DNA of 64,000 bases. It comes from Prinia subflava. Its lineage: Eukaryota > Chordata > Aves > Passeriformes > Cisticolidae. Positions 47,675 to 59,220 of the stretch are shown here, one piece after another. Position numbers and translations under genes: made by a program. The notes below the pieces were generated by a model. The model saw only the letters and a program-made list of their open reading frames with translations, was not told the origin of the DNA and did not search any database. The stretch spans positions 6,027,501 through 6,091,500 of the forward strand of contig NC_086259.1 of NCBI RefSeq assembly GCF_021018805.1, written 5' to 3'. Each line of letters begins with the position of its first letter. The stretch's first letter is position 1.

Positions 47675-48006
47675 TTTCCATTCTGTGCCTTTCTTTCCCT
47701 CTGTCTGCCTGATTCGCTGTCAAATATCTCCTGTTCTATTTCTGGCACTTATGAACTTTATTTCTCTTTCCTTGTCCTTTTTCTTTCCATCTGTTTGCTG
47801 GTTTCATTGTGTCTTAGCTGCCGTTCCCCATTATTACATCCTTCAATCTGCAAATCCTCTCCCATATGTGTTCTTGTCCTTCCCTAGGCCTCCTGCCTTT
47901 TGATTTTTTCCAGATCTCATTTCCTTTTCACCTGATCTGGCTTTATTCAACTCTGCTCTTGTCTATCTTTCGACCTGTCTCAGGCCTCCCTCTTTCCTTC
48001 TGTCCA
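47675..48006. other. pyrimidine-rich tract
   Basis: About 330 bases are strongly enriched in C and T on the plus strand, with many CTTTCC, CTGTCTG and TCCTTTT units but no regular period. The end, CTTTCCTTCTGTCCAG (48008), resembles a splice acceptor. It may be a decayed CT-type microsatellite or a long polypyrimidine stretch in an intron. Confidence 0.5.
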
Positions 48007-51000
48007 GTTGTGAATCCATAAACTAAACAAGACTTTGGCAGAAGAAGTCAACAAATGTGGTGTTCAGACCACAACTTGACATCTGGGAAAGGAAAAGGAG
48101 GATGCAAAAGCCAAACTTTTGATTAGACTGGTGTGAATACTTTTAATGAACAAAACATTCATTGAATGTAACCTCTTCTGCTTTCAAAGTTTCCTGCAAC
48201 AGATTGAGACATTCTGTATTTTATGTAGTTAATATTATTTATGAATTTTATTTGAACATATTCCTGATATGTTTGTAACAGTTTATGCTAGGAACCATGC
48301 TTTGTACTGTCTTGGGCATTTGCAAGGATATAAAATGTTATTATTTGAATTTTTGGCTTGGGTGAATTACAGATTTAGGAATTGTGCAGATTGGAGACTT
48401 CATCAGTATAAAATTAAAAATTCATAATTATAGTTAGGGAATTGAAATTTAATTTAAGGTGTGATTTGAAGTTTGATTTTTCTTTTCTAGAAAGATTTAG
48501 AGATCTGCCAAATATTATCACATCAAATGACATTTTAAGTTAGAATGGACCAAATGTCAGTTATTTTTGCCAACTTCCTCTAAAATTCCTGAACAAGTGA
48601 TCTTACTAATTTGCAGACTGCCTGTTCTCTCTAAGTTTGGTACCTTGCATCTGTGCTAACCAAAAATAAAGCTTTAAGTATTTAACTGGGTTGAATTTTG
48701 GGTTTTCTTTGCTGTGCTGCTTTACTGAGGAGGGATGCACCACGTTTGCAGGGGTGCCTGCCCGCTGGGAGTGTCAGCACATTTATGTGGGTTAGGGCCC
48801 ATTAGGAGTACATGCACCTGTAAATAGCAAATGTATTAAGACTGTGTTCCTCCAGCCTGACAATATCAAAAAAGCCTGGAGACAGGCTGAATTTTGAATG
48901 AAAGACTAAAAGGCTAATCTGATAATTGTATACTCTGGCCACAACCGCCTGGTTAAATCTCGTCCCCTTCACCTGAAACCACTTCAAACTGCCTGGTCTT
49001 GTTTTAAATAAGTAAAACTAAAACCCTAACATTGTTTCTATGAAAACAGGGTTTTAGTTACAGCTCCCAATTAAAAAATTAATTCCCCAGTCTGAAGGCG
49101 TCAGACTGGATTACATTCTTTGTTAAAGGAAAAAAGAAAGAATCTTCTGTCTGGTGACCTTTCTTTTGGCTGAAGGCTAATAGACATCAAGCTCTAGAGA
49201 GAAAATTCTCCCAGGAAATGTGCTTGCTGATATTCCTTTATTTACATTGTTGTTTTCTAGTTCAAATAAGAGTGCTGCTTTTGGGGCTATGTACACGATT
49301 TCCCTGCATGGCTTTGTAGCTGAAGCTCTTGCAGCCCCTGCCAGCAGCTGTGGCCTTGGCGGGGCTCCTCTGCCCGTCCCTCATGGCAGCCCCTCCCAAG
49401 GGCTGGGGCTGCTCCTCCTGCAGCTTCCCCAGCACACTCTGCCTCAGCTCTGCCTGGAGAGCTCTCAGGTGGATGTTTGTGTGTTGTTCTGTAGCACAGG
49501 TTTTTTCTTGGGTTGTATTGCCTGGGTTGCTCTGTGAGTGCAGAGTGAGGGGCACAGGACAGGCTTAGACCTCCTGAGAAGAGACAGATGGGATGGCAGG
49601 GAAAGAACCTCTTCTCTGCAGAGCTGTGACACAGAATGAGAAAGAGTTACAGGAGGTTGTTAGAAGCTGCTGGTCAAAGGAAGAGATCTGCCTGGAAGGA
49701 CAAAGTGCATGAGGGGTCTTGTCTGAGGGTCCCCCCTGTGGGCCAGGTTTGGGTGTAGCCACTGAAGAGTTCACAACCCTGCTCTGGTGCCCATTTTAAC
49801 ACATGCAGGCAGATTCACTCCAGAGTTTCACCTAGCTGCATCATAGAGGAGTCTGAGTGGAATCACAGGCAGATCATATTTCTGGGATTTGCACAGGGAA
49901 GTGGTCCTCCACATTAGCATTGATTCCCACCCTTGAGACAGAGGCTCTCCTCCGTTCTAGCAGTGTCACAGGAATTCTCTCCTGAGTGCCTGAGCAGCCT
50001 ACACTGTGCCATGCCCTGCTGCCTTGTGAACTCCTCTTGCCCACATGCAGGTGAGTGCTGTGTCTCACCTATCAATGCACATCCAGGCACAGCTAGGAAA
50101 TATTTTCACTGGATTGTGTTGTTGTTTTTTTAAAATTACACCTACAGCTCTGGGGTGGAGATGCCCTGGCCGGGAAAGTTGATTTTCTTCTGATCTGAAG
50201 CAGAACCAAGAGAAGTGTTTTCTTTGATGTTTTTCTGTCTTGCAGACTATCCCAGTGGCCTTACTCTTGAAGAAGAGGAGAGTGCAAGGAGCCTTCTCTT
50301 CTGCACCTAGACTGAAAAGTGAGCACATGTCTTCTGACTGGCAGCACCAGTGCTTTCCTGGCTGATGATGCAGGGACATTGAGCTTGCTTTAAGGCAATT
50401 TAGTAATTTCCCTGGAACAACATACCTTCAGGAGTGGAAGATCTGCAATGAAATATATTTTGTCTAGAGAATGCTTTATTGCTCGCTGCCTAACAACAGC
50501 CCCTCACGTGGATCTTGCCTGTGTGCTGTTTTACATCCATTTACTTCATTTTTACTTCTGTGAAAGGGAAGAGGGTAAGATAAGTAATGTTAGGGGTCTG
50601 GTATCTGCTACTATTTGTTGTGAAGGTTCTGTCTCCTAGGACATTTTTTGCCCATCTTAACTGGCAATGTTCCTCAGAAATTCAAAAAAACTACCACAAC
50701 AGTAATGAATCTTTGCTGATGGACATCAGATGTTTTTCTGGGGTTTAAAAGAGTCTAAAAGAAATCAAATTTTTCAATCTTCAGAAGAGTTAACAGGTGT
50801 TCATATCAGAGAGGTAATGAAATATTGCCTCAGGTAAGGAAATAGTGCCGTAGTGCACCAGTAAATCAGAATGCTCTTCTTGTTCTGAGCTGACTGAACT
50901 TGCTTTCAGCAGTTCAGCATATCTTTGTTTATAAATCTAAATGCTATTGTGTTGTATTGTACTTTGCAGTGTAATAAATTGTAACATTCAACATTAACTG

Positions 51001-53330
51001 GTCAGGCTTCAGTGATAACAAAAGTTCAGCAGGCTGGTGGCACTCTGATCAATATTGCCTTCTATTTATAGTATTGTTACAAATTGAAGTTTTATTTAAA
51101 TTAGACAATGCTGAGAAGCTTACACAGGATCAATAAACTAAAATACAGTAACGGATTTTAATTCATGGCTGATATGCTCCTAGTCTTTTGTCACATGCAT
51201 CCTTAATGTCCCCTAAACAAAATCACATTTACATATCCTGTTGTCTGGCAAAGCTGCAAAACTATTTTAAAGAACGAAGACTGTGCTGTGCAATGAGCAG
51301 GAAAGATGTTGGATAGGAGGGGAAAAGGCCAGATAGCTTCTGTTTGGTCAGAGATTTTTTTGTTTTGTTTTGCTGTTTTTCTATTCAGCGAATCAGTTTA
51401 CCCTGAGCTAAATTTGGTGTACACCATATAGATGGTGCTCTGCTTGGATTCTCCTCTGCTATTCACACCAACATTCTCCAATGACAGCAGAACTGTTTTT
51501 TCTTACTTCTTCTCTGTTATGAGATTAGATTGCAGTTAATATGATATGTCTTGTTCTTAAGGGCCATTACCAGCTTTTGGGGTTTGATTGGGGATATGAC
51601 AACCCAAAGACTACTGAGCAATATTTTGTAGTACTTTTGCTTGAATTAAAAGATGAGGTTTTCTTGCAATTATTAGAATTTGATTTCTGTCAGCTCTGTC
51701 TAATCATTAGGTGATAGTTCATATGTGAGCCACCAACAGTATCTGAGCAATCAGCCCTGGGTGTGTGCATCGGCTGAAGACAAAGGAATTGATGTGTTCC
51801 TGCTGACAAGAGGAATGGTCAAGAATCTTAATTATATATTAATCATCATGGTCAGCTGGCACAACCAACAAAGTCCCTCTAACACAACCCAAAATAAACT
51901 TGGAATAATGGTGTCAGAAAAATCACCGTAGAGCTTTTACAATGCCACTGATTTATCTGAAGAAGAGTTTTGAGATTGGTGATTAATAGGGAGATATGCT
52001 ATTATGCACTGTTACATTTTAAACAAAGTCTAAATATTCTTAGAAGAATTCCCATTTTGTTCTTCTAATAGCAAGCATAGGTTCTTTAGAGCTGAGGGGA
52101 TAATTCAGTCTGACCTCCTAAATGTTGCAAATAAAAGGAGATTAAAAAATGCCATATATACCATATGTCTAAGGAGATCTGTAAGTGTACTCCCCTGCCA
52201 AAAAAGATCCAGGCCTGTTTTTTCCAACACAGTAACTCTAACTGGCAAAGCCTAGGCTGAGTGTCCCTCTCCCAACATGTCCTGACCCTTACATGTCCTG
52301 CTGGTTTACACACAGACGTGCTGCTCCTGTGCACTTGCTGTGGGCACTGTAACAGTCAATGCCCTTCTGTGTCTATTCCAAACTCCACTTTGGATCCCAC
52401 TGCTACTTTTGTTCCTTCCCACCAGATGTTTCAGACAAGACCAGAAGGAGGCCAAAGATTTAAAATACCTGCTCTTGAGAAGGCTGTAGCAGAAAGGCAT
52501 ACAGAGAAAACAGAGATTATTTGGGAAATTAGAAAACAAAAGTCCTGGATTAGCTAAATAAAAGATGTCTTCTCTCCCTGAGATTAACTGTTCTATCTGT
52601 CAGGTGTGGAGACAGACAAAGCAAGGATGTTTGTGGCAGATGTGTGGGGGAGTGTGTGAATCTTCCTTCTGATGGGTGTAGGAGGCACAGCAGGAGCGAG
52701 TGGCACAGGGGTGTGGATGGTTAGAGGGGGTCATTGCAGGGGATCCTAAAGAGGTGTTTGGCTTTCTCTCATCATCCATCTGGGGAGTGTGCACAATAAT
52801 AAATTGAGATAGGAGACATCCCAGGTGGGCATGAAGGGCACTGAAAAATCCTCTCAATTGTAGAAGGGTCTGAGCTCACAGGAAAGTATCAGCACAGCCA
52901 AATGTTTTGCATTTCTCCCAGTCTGCTGATTCTTTTGTCCTCCGAGTTTATCTCATTCTCAGGGTCAGTAATCTTTGCATACTGGCAGATACTTGTGTCT
53001 TCTGAAGTTTTGCTTTCCTTCTGGCCTTGTGTTTCCCTACAAATCTTTGAGCTGTTTGAAAAATATTTTTATTTTTCTCCCTTCTTTGCTGCCACCAGGT
53101 CATTCCCCTTCTTCCACCTACTGCTGCGGCTGCTGCCTTCTCAGTGTGTGAAGTACCATTCACATCAAATAAAGAAGGAAGTAGAGCAGGCTTTTAACTT
53201 CAGCTGTGGGCACAGCTGGGGGGAGCTGCTTTCTAGCAGCAGGAAACATTGTCTTGTTCTGTGAGAATTTCTGAGGCTGCTTTTCCTAGATCAAAATGTA
53301 AAAGAGACTCCATCCAGAGATTGTACTTAT
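48007..53330. other. non-coding stretch
   Basis: No gene is recognised. GC-richer patches occur at 49320-49560, 49700-50060 and 52600-52760, with frames up to 105 codons and no recognised domain. A short hairpin, CCAGTCTGA / TCAGACTGG with a 5-base loop, lies at 49087-49109. Confidence 0.5.
52096..52140 (-). mobile_element. possible ancient CR1-like 3' fragment
   Basis: TTCAGTCTGACCTCCTAAAT resembles the AGTCTGACCTCCTGTAT stretch seen near the 3' ends of old reptile and bird CR1-type elements, read on the minus strand. The match is short and flanks do not extend it, so this is tentative. Confidence 0.25.
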
Positions 53331-53333
53331 ATA

Positions 53334-53348
53334 TGTGTGTGTGTATAG

Positions 53349-53383
<35 letters not shown>
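53334..53383. repeat. (TG)5 followed by (CA)16 microsatellite
   Basis: A short (TG)n run (53334-53344) is followed after seven bases by 16 perfect CA units (53352-53383). The TG and CA blocks are inverted relative to each other and could pair. Confidence 0.95.
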
Positions 53384-53385
<2 letters not shown>

Positions 53386-53399
53386 TAATATATTTTATT

Positions 53400-56300
53400 T
53401 AATCTTGACTTTCTCTCTTCTCAGATAGCCTTCCTCCTCCACCTAAGCAGCAATGGGAATCTCCCTAAGAGACCTAAACCTATGGAGTGTAAAAACTGGA
53501 GAGAGATTATCTTGTGCCTTTTTCTGGTTTTTGTCATCCTTCTCCTTTTTGGTTGCATGACAGCACTGTGATCTAGAGAGAGAGTGAGACAAGCAAACTG
53601 GCTGTACTCTGCCCCATTTGGCAGAGAATACTAAGATCCTCTGAAATTAAAGTCCATACTTTTAATAGCGTTTTTGAGACCTCATCTTGCATATTAAAAC
53701 TTAGCCAGGTATTAGGTAATTTAGATAATAAATTCTCTTCAAAGTGACCCATCATCTTAGTATTTATTTTTTTCTAGAGGATGTAAGGCATAAAAGCAAG
53801 CTTTGTAGTTTTATATCTGTCAGCATGTCACATAAATATCTCAGTAACTACTGATCTTATCACCATAAAACTTCCATTTATACAGTTAGACATGTCATGT
53901 TGGTCAGTTGCACAAAAAGTTAAGTACATGCAATATTAAACTGCAACCCATGCCAGCTCCATTAGCCCACATCTTGAAGTTCTCTCTGAACACTATTAGA
54001 GAAGTGGGGGAGGAGCAGGAGCAGCACAGGGCAGACTCAGACGAGGATGGACTCATGTTGAAAATTACTGAAACGATGAAAGAGTTTGCAGAGGGATGTT
54101 TGGAGTCTTCGCATTTCCCTGCAAATCAAAAGATCTGTTTTCTGTCTGATGAATGACTTTAATAGTTTTAATGACCTCATATAATTTATTTGATTGCATT
54201 GTTCATTTTTATTAGAAAATCGGCCTAGCAGCATTTCAAGTTGTATCACCTTTGCATGTCAGAATTGACTCTGATCTGAACTTGTCATCTTAAAACTTAT
54301 ATTACTTTTTAACCATTCTTATATTAAGAGTTAAATTCAAAAAATGCTGCAGTTACTTATTTTTTTAGGATTCAGACTGGTTCCTAACTGACTTGGCAGG
54401 AATGTGTCTTTAAAAAGCAGTGTAAGCATTTATTTTTTTCTAGAGTGAAGTTTGTTGGGAGTAATAGTTAAGAAATTGTGCAATTTATTAAGTTGATTTA
54501 TGTTTTGAAAATTCCCATGAATACTTCAATTAATACTGTTTACTAGTCTTAAGTACTTCTGAATTGTCTGTTTTATGCCCCTTGGAAATATAATTGTGGA
54601 AATATCTTACATAGCAAGATTATGTGTGAGCTAAGGCATTGTCAGTTTAGGAAGTTAAAGGATAGTTTTATAAAAAAATGCACTTTTAATTGTCTGCCTA
54701 ATTTTATCAAATTAGTTAATTTTATGTATGGAAAAATATAGGAAAAAAATGACTGAAAATAAGTAACTTGGTTCTCTGTGAGGCCTGGAAACTAAATTGG
54801 CTCCTCTCATGCACACATACTTCTACTGATACTTGCAGCAATTTGCAGGTAAAGCAAGCATTAGGTGCCACACACATATATCTGCCTAGGCCAAATTATT
54901 CAGCTTCTGAAAAATATTAAGAAAGTCACTAACTTTGCATGTTTGTGCTTGTTTTTACATTTGTGTGGATTTGGCAGGGTAGCACATTATTTACTCTAAA
55001 AAATACAGAGAACATCTCTCATACTTTACAGAAATCCATGAGGCTGCATTTTTTTGGCAGCACTGATAGCAGAAAATCTTTCAGTTGTTAATGATACAAA
55101 ATCGACTTTGCTATGGTATTCCCTACAGAAAACAGTGCATTAAAAATAATGGTGGTTAAATTTGTATGTGTTCAAGAGTGCTACAATGTGAGGGGTGAGT
55201 CCAGTGTTCTGAAACAGGGAGGCATTTGCAATGCTGAAAACATGCATGCACGTAGCTTCCCTAATTTCAGTAAAACCACTTATGTGTAGTCTCCAATTTT
55301 GCATTTATGAATCTGTGTTTAATTTAAGGCTGGGTTGAGTGTGCTTGTCACTGAGTCCACTATTGGCAAGACTGGTCATTATAAAAATATTAGAACTAAC
55401 CTTGATTTGCCAGGCTTCCAAATGAAGAGGAATCAAGGAGAAATTTGAGTAGTGGTCTTTTTCCCTTCTCCTGAAGGAGATATTATCAACTCATTAGCTA
55501 CAAGCCTGCACAGAGGCCCCAACTGTGACTCTTAAAGCAAGAAATACATTTCTTGTGGTTAAGATTGACTTTCAGCATGCCAGCTGTCCCTCTTTTGGAA
55601 GGATCGGCCTTATTTTTCAAGTAGAACATGTGCCATCTTGATTACCCAAACTCTTAATTCAATGCTGTTTTATGCTTTGTCTCCTCAAAATATCCCTTAC
55701 ATCCAGCTTTGATTGGTGGCTAGATGTACCAGTACTGATCAGCTTAATTACCAGTGTGAGGCAGCGCAATGCAGACATGAGGTAGCAGCACACCTTTCCC
55801 AGCATTCTGAGGTAATTAACCAAAAAATATTTCCCTGCCACCTGTCTAGCCTTGGAGAAAATCCAGTTTTCTTTCCAAGCTATGGGAAGGGGGGATCAGA
55901 GCAGAGTTTGGGCAGTAGGATGGTTATCCATGTGGTTTTTGTTCTTCCCAGAGTCATCTGCAAGGGTTAAGTATGGAGGTTGAGGCTGCTATTCCCTGTC
56001 TTTCCCAGCTCCCAGTGTTGTATCTGTAGCAAAAATATCTGAAGAATTAGGGTGAGCCATGTAGGAAGCCATGAGCTGTGCTCTTCCAGGGTTCACGAAG
56101 ACTGGAATGCTGAATATACCTTTGGATGCATCAAGAACAAGCATCAACAAAGTTTGGATTTACTGCAGCCAGGTTAAAATTCCTCATATTTTTCTCAGCT
56201 GTTCAAGGCTTAAACTCAATTCAATAGCAATGAAAAGGCTAAATTTTTTGTGTGTTCAATGCTTAGAGGAAATATACTGTAATTCTTACCATGCCTGTGT

Positions 56301-57470
56301 GAAAACATTTATAGTCTAGTTACATTCATTATCTACAGCAAATTAAATATAAAATCTCTCACTCCTCAGTGCTTACACTAATACAGCATTCCAAACCAAA
56401 AGAAACAGTTTAAAACATCATGTGGAAAAAAAAATGTTGCTTTTGATTTTTTAAAAATATTTTTGTTTCTTATGTTATACTGAAAAGGCATATCACAAAT
56501 TAAAAAGTGATGATAGCAGTTCTGGAATAACTTCTGAGTTCTGATGGATTGTAAAGCATGCAAGCTAATGGATGTAGTCATCCATCCATGAAGAAGACTT
56601 CTATGGTTAAAGCATCCCAGTTGATCTAAAATATTTTTCTAAGACACTGACATCATACCTTATGGCTTCAAGTGGTCTTTAACTGGTTTTGATTCAATGA
56701 AGATTGTACAAAGCAAATAACTTTGCCATTATACTAAAGTCTCTTCCCATGTCATATTTCCAGAAAACAACTCATGTTTGAGACAAGTTCAATTATCTGT
56801 AGTTAGATTTTTTTACTTTTTTTTTTTAAGCTGGAATAGTTATTCTGCCATGGCTCAGGAATAGCTAATGGAATTTCATTCAAGCCTTGTTTCAAAAACA
56901 AAACCCATACTTTTTGGCAGGATACAAGTGGGAAGAGATTTAGTCCACAAGATATATTTTATCCTGGCATGCAGGAGAACAGTTGGTGGAAAATGGTTTC
57001 CCCTGTAGCCAGTTAGAAATTTTAACTATCTGCCAGTGATTGCTGTGAATGTGGTGCATGACATGTCATGAGAATTCACATAAATAAAAAGGAAAAAGCA
57101 TCCAGTTCAGGACTGCCTCTATGGGAGGGTTGGGAAGAAATATGTGATGAGAGGGAGAGAAGAGTTTAATAATCAAAACTTCTAGGAGCAGACCTCTGGA
57201 GCCCTGGCTGGGATACTGAGAACTTCTGCAGAAGTCGTCTTTGGATTGCATTTATTACTTTGTCTGCTCTGAACTGAGGATAATGAGGAAGGTTAAAAGG
57301 CAGTTTAATTCTTAGTGCTCATTGTTCAGAATTGCATTTGTTGTAGCCATGACACATGATACAAACAGAACTTACAAAAGCTGAAATTTAAAATTGTTGA
57401 AAAAAAATTTAAAAGTATCCATGGACTATGAGTATTTATAAGGAATGTAAGTGTTAATGCTAAGCAAAAT
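53400..57470. other. AT-rich non-coding stretch
   Basis: No gene is recognised. The 82-codon frame at 53908-54156 is acidic near its middle but has no splice support or domain. Confidence 0.55.
55590..55835. promoter_or_regulatory. possible conserved non-coding element
   Basis: Complex sequence with retained CpGs (GGATCGGCC, GCAGCGCAATG), a CCAAT-like GATTGGTGGC, and paired TTAATTA/GGTAATTAACC cores. No repeat or frame explains it. Confidence 0.25.
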
Positions 57471-57477
57471 TTAAGTG

Positions 57478-57523
57478 TCTACAGTTTACCACTTTATTGA
57501 TCTACAGTTTACCACTTTATTGA
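57478..57523. repeat. perfect tandem duplication, 23-bp unit
   Basis: The 23 bases at 57478-57500, beginning TCTACAGTTTACCACTTTAT, are repeated exactly at 57501-57523. Confidence 0.96.
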
Positions 57524-57624
57524 CTTTATCTGGTCAGATGTGAATTAGTGATTCCTATCCATGTTTCTTTAATTTTTTAGCCAGTCAAAATTTCTGATGA
57601 ATTTTGGAAGTTCAAGCAAACTGT

Positions 57625-57742
57625 GGGCAGTGCTGGGCACCCCTGGGCAGTGCTGGGCACCTCTGGGCAGTGCTGGACAAGGCCTGGGCAGTGCTGGACA
57701 AGGCCTGGGCAGTGCTGGGCACTCCTGGGCAGTGCTGGGCTG
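57625..57742. repeat. 20/21-bp G-rich minisatellite, 5.7 copies, G-quadruplex-forming pattern
   Basis: Copies start with GGGCAGTGCTGG at 57625, 57645, 57665, 57686, 57707 and 57727. Two variants alternate in blocks: a 20-bp unit with GGCACCCCT or similar, and a 21-bp unit with GGACAAGGCCT. In the first copies GGG runs at 57625, 57635, 57645, 57655 and 57665 are each separated by exactly 7 bases, a canonical G3-N7 quadruplex pattern. The mix of unit lengths keeps several frames open. This explains the overlapping plus frames of 80-115 codons and the 147-codon minus frame (57577-58020), which should not be taken as genes. Confidence 0.94.
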
Positions 57743-58061
57743 GGGATCCAGGGGCAGAGGGGCATCCCTGGTGCAGTCAGGGTCTCCAGGTGTCCTACAT
57801 TTCCCACAGCAAACCCCAACTGCTTGGCAGCAGCGGTGAGGGACATCAGGCTTCTCAGCCTTTCCCTAAGCAGGATGTCTGTGCCCCTCTGATCTGTTGG
57901 TTTGTGTCGTTTTCTTGTTTGCTTTGTTTCAGTAACAAGATTTGCTGCTAAATCTATTGCAGATTTCTGCTCCAAAATAAGCAGCTCCTGGAGTTCTTTG
58001 GTGGTAACGAGGGCACTCACAGCTTCAGGAGGAGCAGCAAGCCCAGTGGTTTGGGCCTCCC

Positions 58062-58125
58062 AGACTCATGGCAAGGCTGGAGTTGGAAAGGACCTCAAAG
58101 ATCATCCAGTTCCAGCCCCAGCTCT
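58062..58125 (-). mobile_element. CR1 LINE 3' end fragment
   Basis: On the plus strand, GAGTTGGAAAGGACCTCAAA followed by GATCATCCAGTTCCAGCCCC matches the conserved 3' terminal region of avian CR1 elements in reverse orientation, with a degraded TCATGGCAAGG in place of the usual TCATAGAATGG. Similarity fades after about 58125, so this is a strongly 5'-truncated copy, as is usual for CR1. No reverse transcriptase is encoded. Confidence 0.85.
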
Positions 58126-59094
58126 CCAGGGTGCCCGTGTTGTGAGCATGGCAGCAGTGGGAGTTGAGGGTCCCTCACAGAACTGACGCCTCAGAGGGAC
58201 TTTACTTGTTTGAGGTTCCTCCCATCCCACAAAGAAACACTTGAAATCCTCTCATTTGAGGCCATTGACTTCTGTGTGCCATGCCAGAAAAATTGTTGAG
58301 AAATAACTTTGAAAAATCCTCGGAAATGAGAATGTACTTTGTAATACTCTCAGTTCTTCAGTGATATTTGTTTAAATGTGCTACTTGAATTACTATCCAT
58401 GTTTAGTTAAAATGACTACTGAGATCATTAATCATTATAAAAGCATTAATTAAATAAATATCTGATTTGCTGGTTTTTCATGTTCACTACTTTACAAGCA
58501 TGTGGATTAGATGAAGAAAAAAAATCCTCCTGTCTTGTCTAAATCCTTTTTGTTCTTCTGCTTATTTGTTTATCTGGCCCTTGTCCTGTGTCGAACTCTG
58601 AGATGTGTATTCCTGTGATATTGAAAAAATGAGCTCAGCAATTTTTAGTTAGCTTTTTGTCATGACCCAAAATTACTCTTCTGCTTACATTTTTGACCCA
58701 GATTCCAATTACAAGCATGGACTTCTGGCTTAGATAAGGAATAGTCAGTTTGGGATTTTCTTTGCCATATGAGTTTTTTGTTCTGTTTCATAACTGTGCT
58801 GGAGAATTTACATCTGGGATTCCATGTCTTTGTTTCAGTGTCTGTATTAAAAAAAAAAAAGCCCAAAAAACAAAAAAAAACCCACTTATATTTATTCAAG
58901 AATCTGATGCAAATACATTGAAGGGAAGTTAGATTTTTTCCCTGTGGGAATTCATCCTTTAATTCTTTGACTAGTTCTTGAGAGAAAAAGAGACCTTAGT
59001 GTTATATAATGAAATAATTCATGGTACAATTAATGTGATGTAGGAGAACAGCAACATGATATGCTGAATTTAAATAACTGAAACTGATCAAGAG

Positions 59095-59220
59095 GGACAT
59101 CATCATTAAATGCTCAATAGGATTGACGTAACAAATACAAGATGGCCACTGCATTTAAGCGAAAATGCTATCTGCTGATACATTCCAGGCAGATTTGTTG
59201 ATAGACTAAACATTTTGATA
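59095..59220. promoter_or_regulatory. possible regulatory element with ATF- and YY1-like sites
   Basis: TGACGTAA (59124-59131), an ATF/CREB-like core, lies 8 bases before AAGATGGC (59139-59146), a YY1-like core. TTTAAGCGAAAATG follows. The sequence is complex and AT-rich with CpGs retained at the motifs. Function is inferred from motif pairing only. Confidence 0.28.

Noticed and set aside
55783..55800. TGAGGTAGCAGCACA, resembling let-7 and miR-15/16 starts
   Set aside because: Only the seed regions match, the rest diverges, and no precursor hairpin surrounds it.
57577..58020. 147-codon minus-strand frame, the longest in the window
   Set aside because: It runs through the G-rich minisatellite and its repeated peptide units are a by-product of that repeat. 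Overlapping plus frames are open as well.
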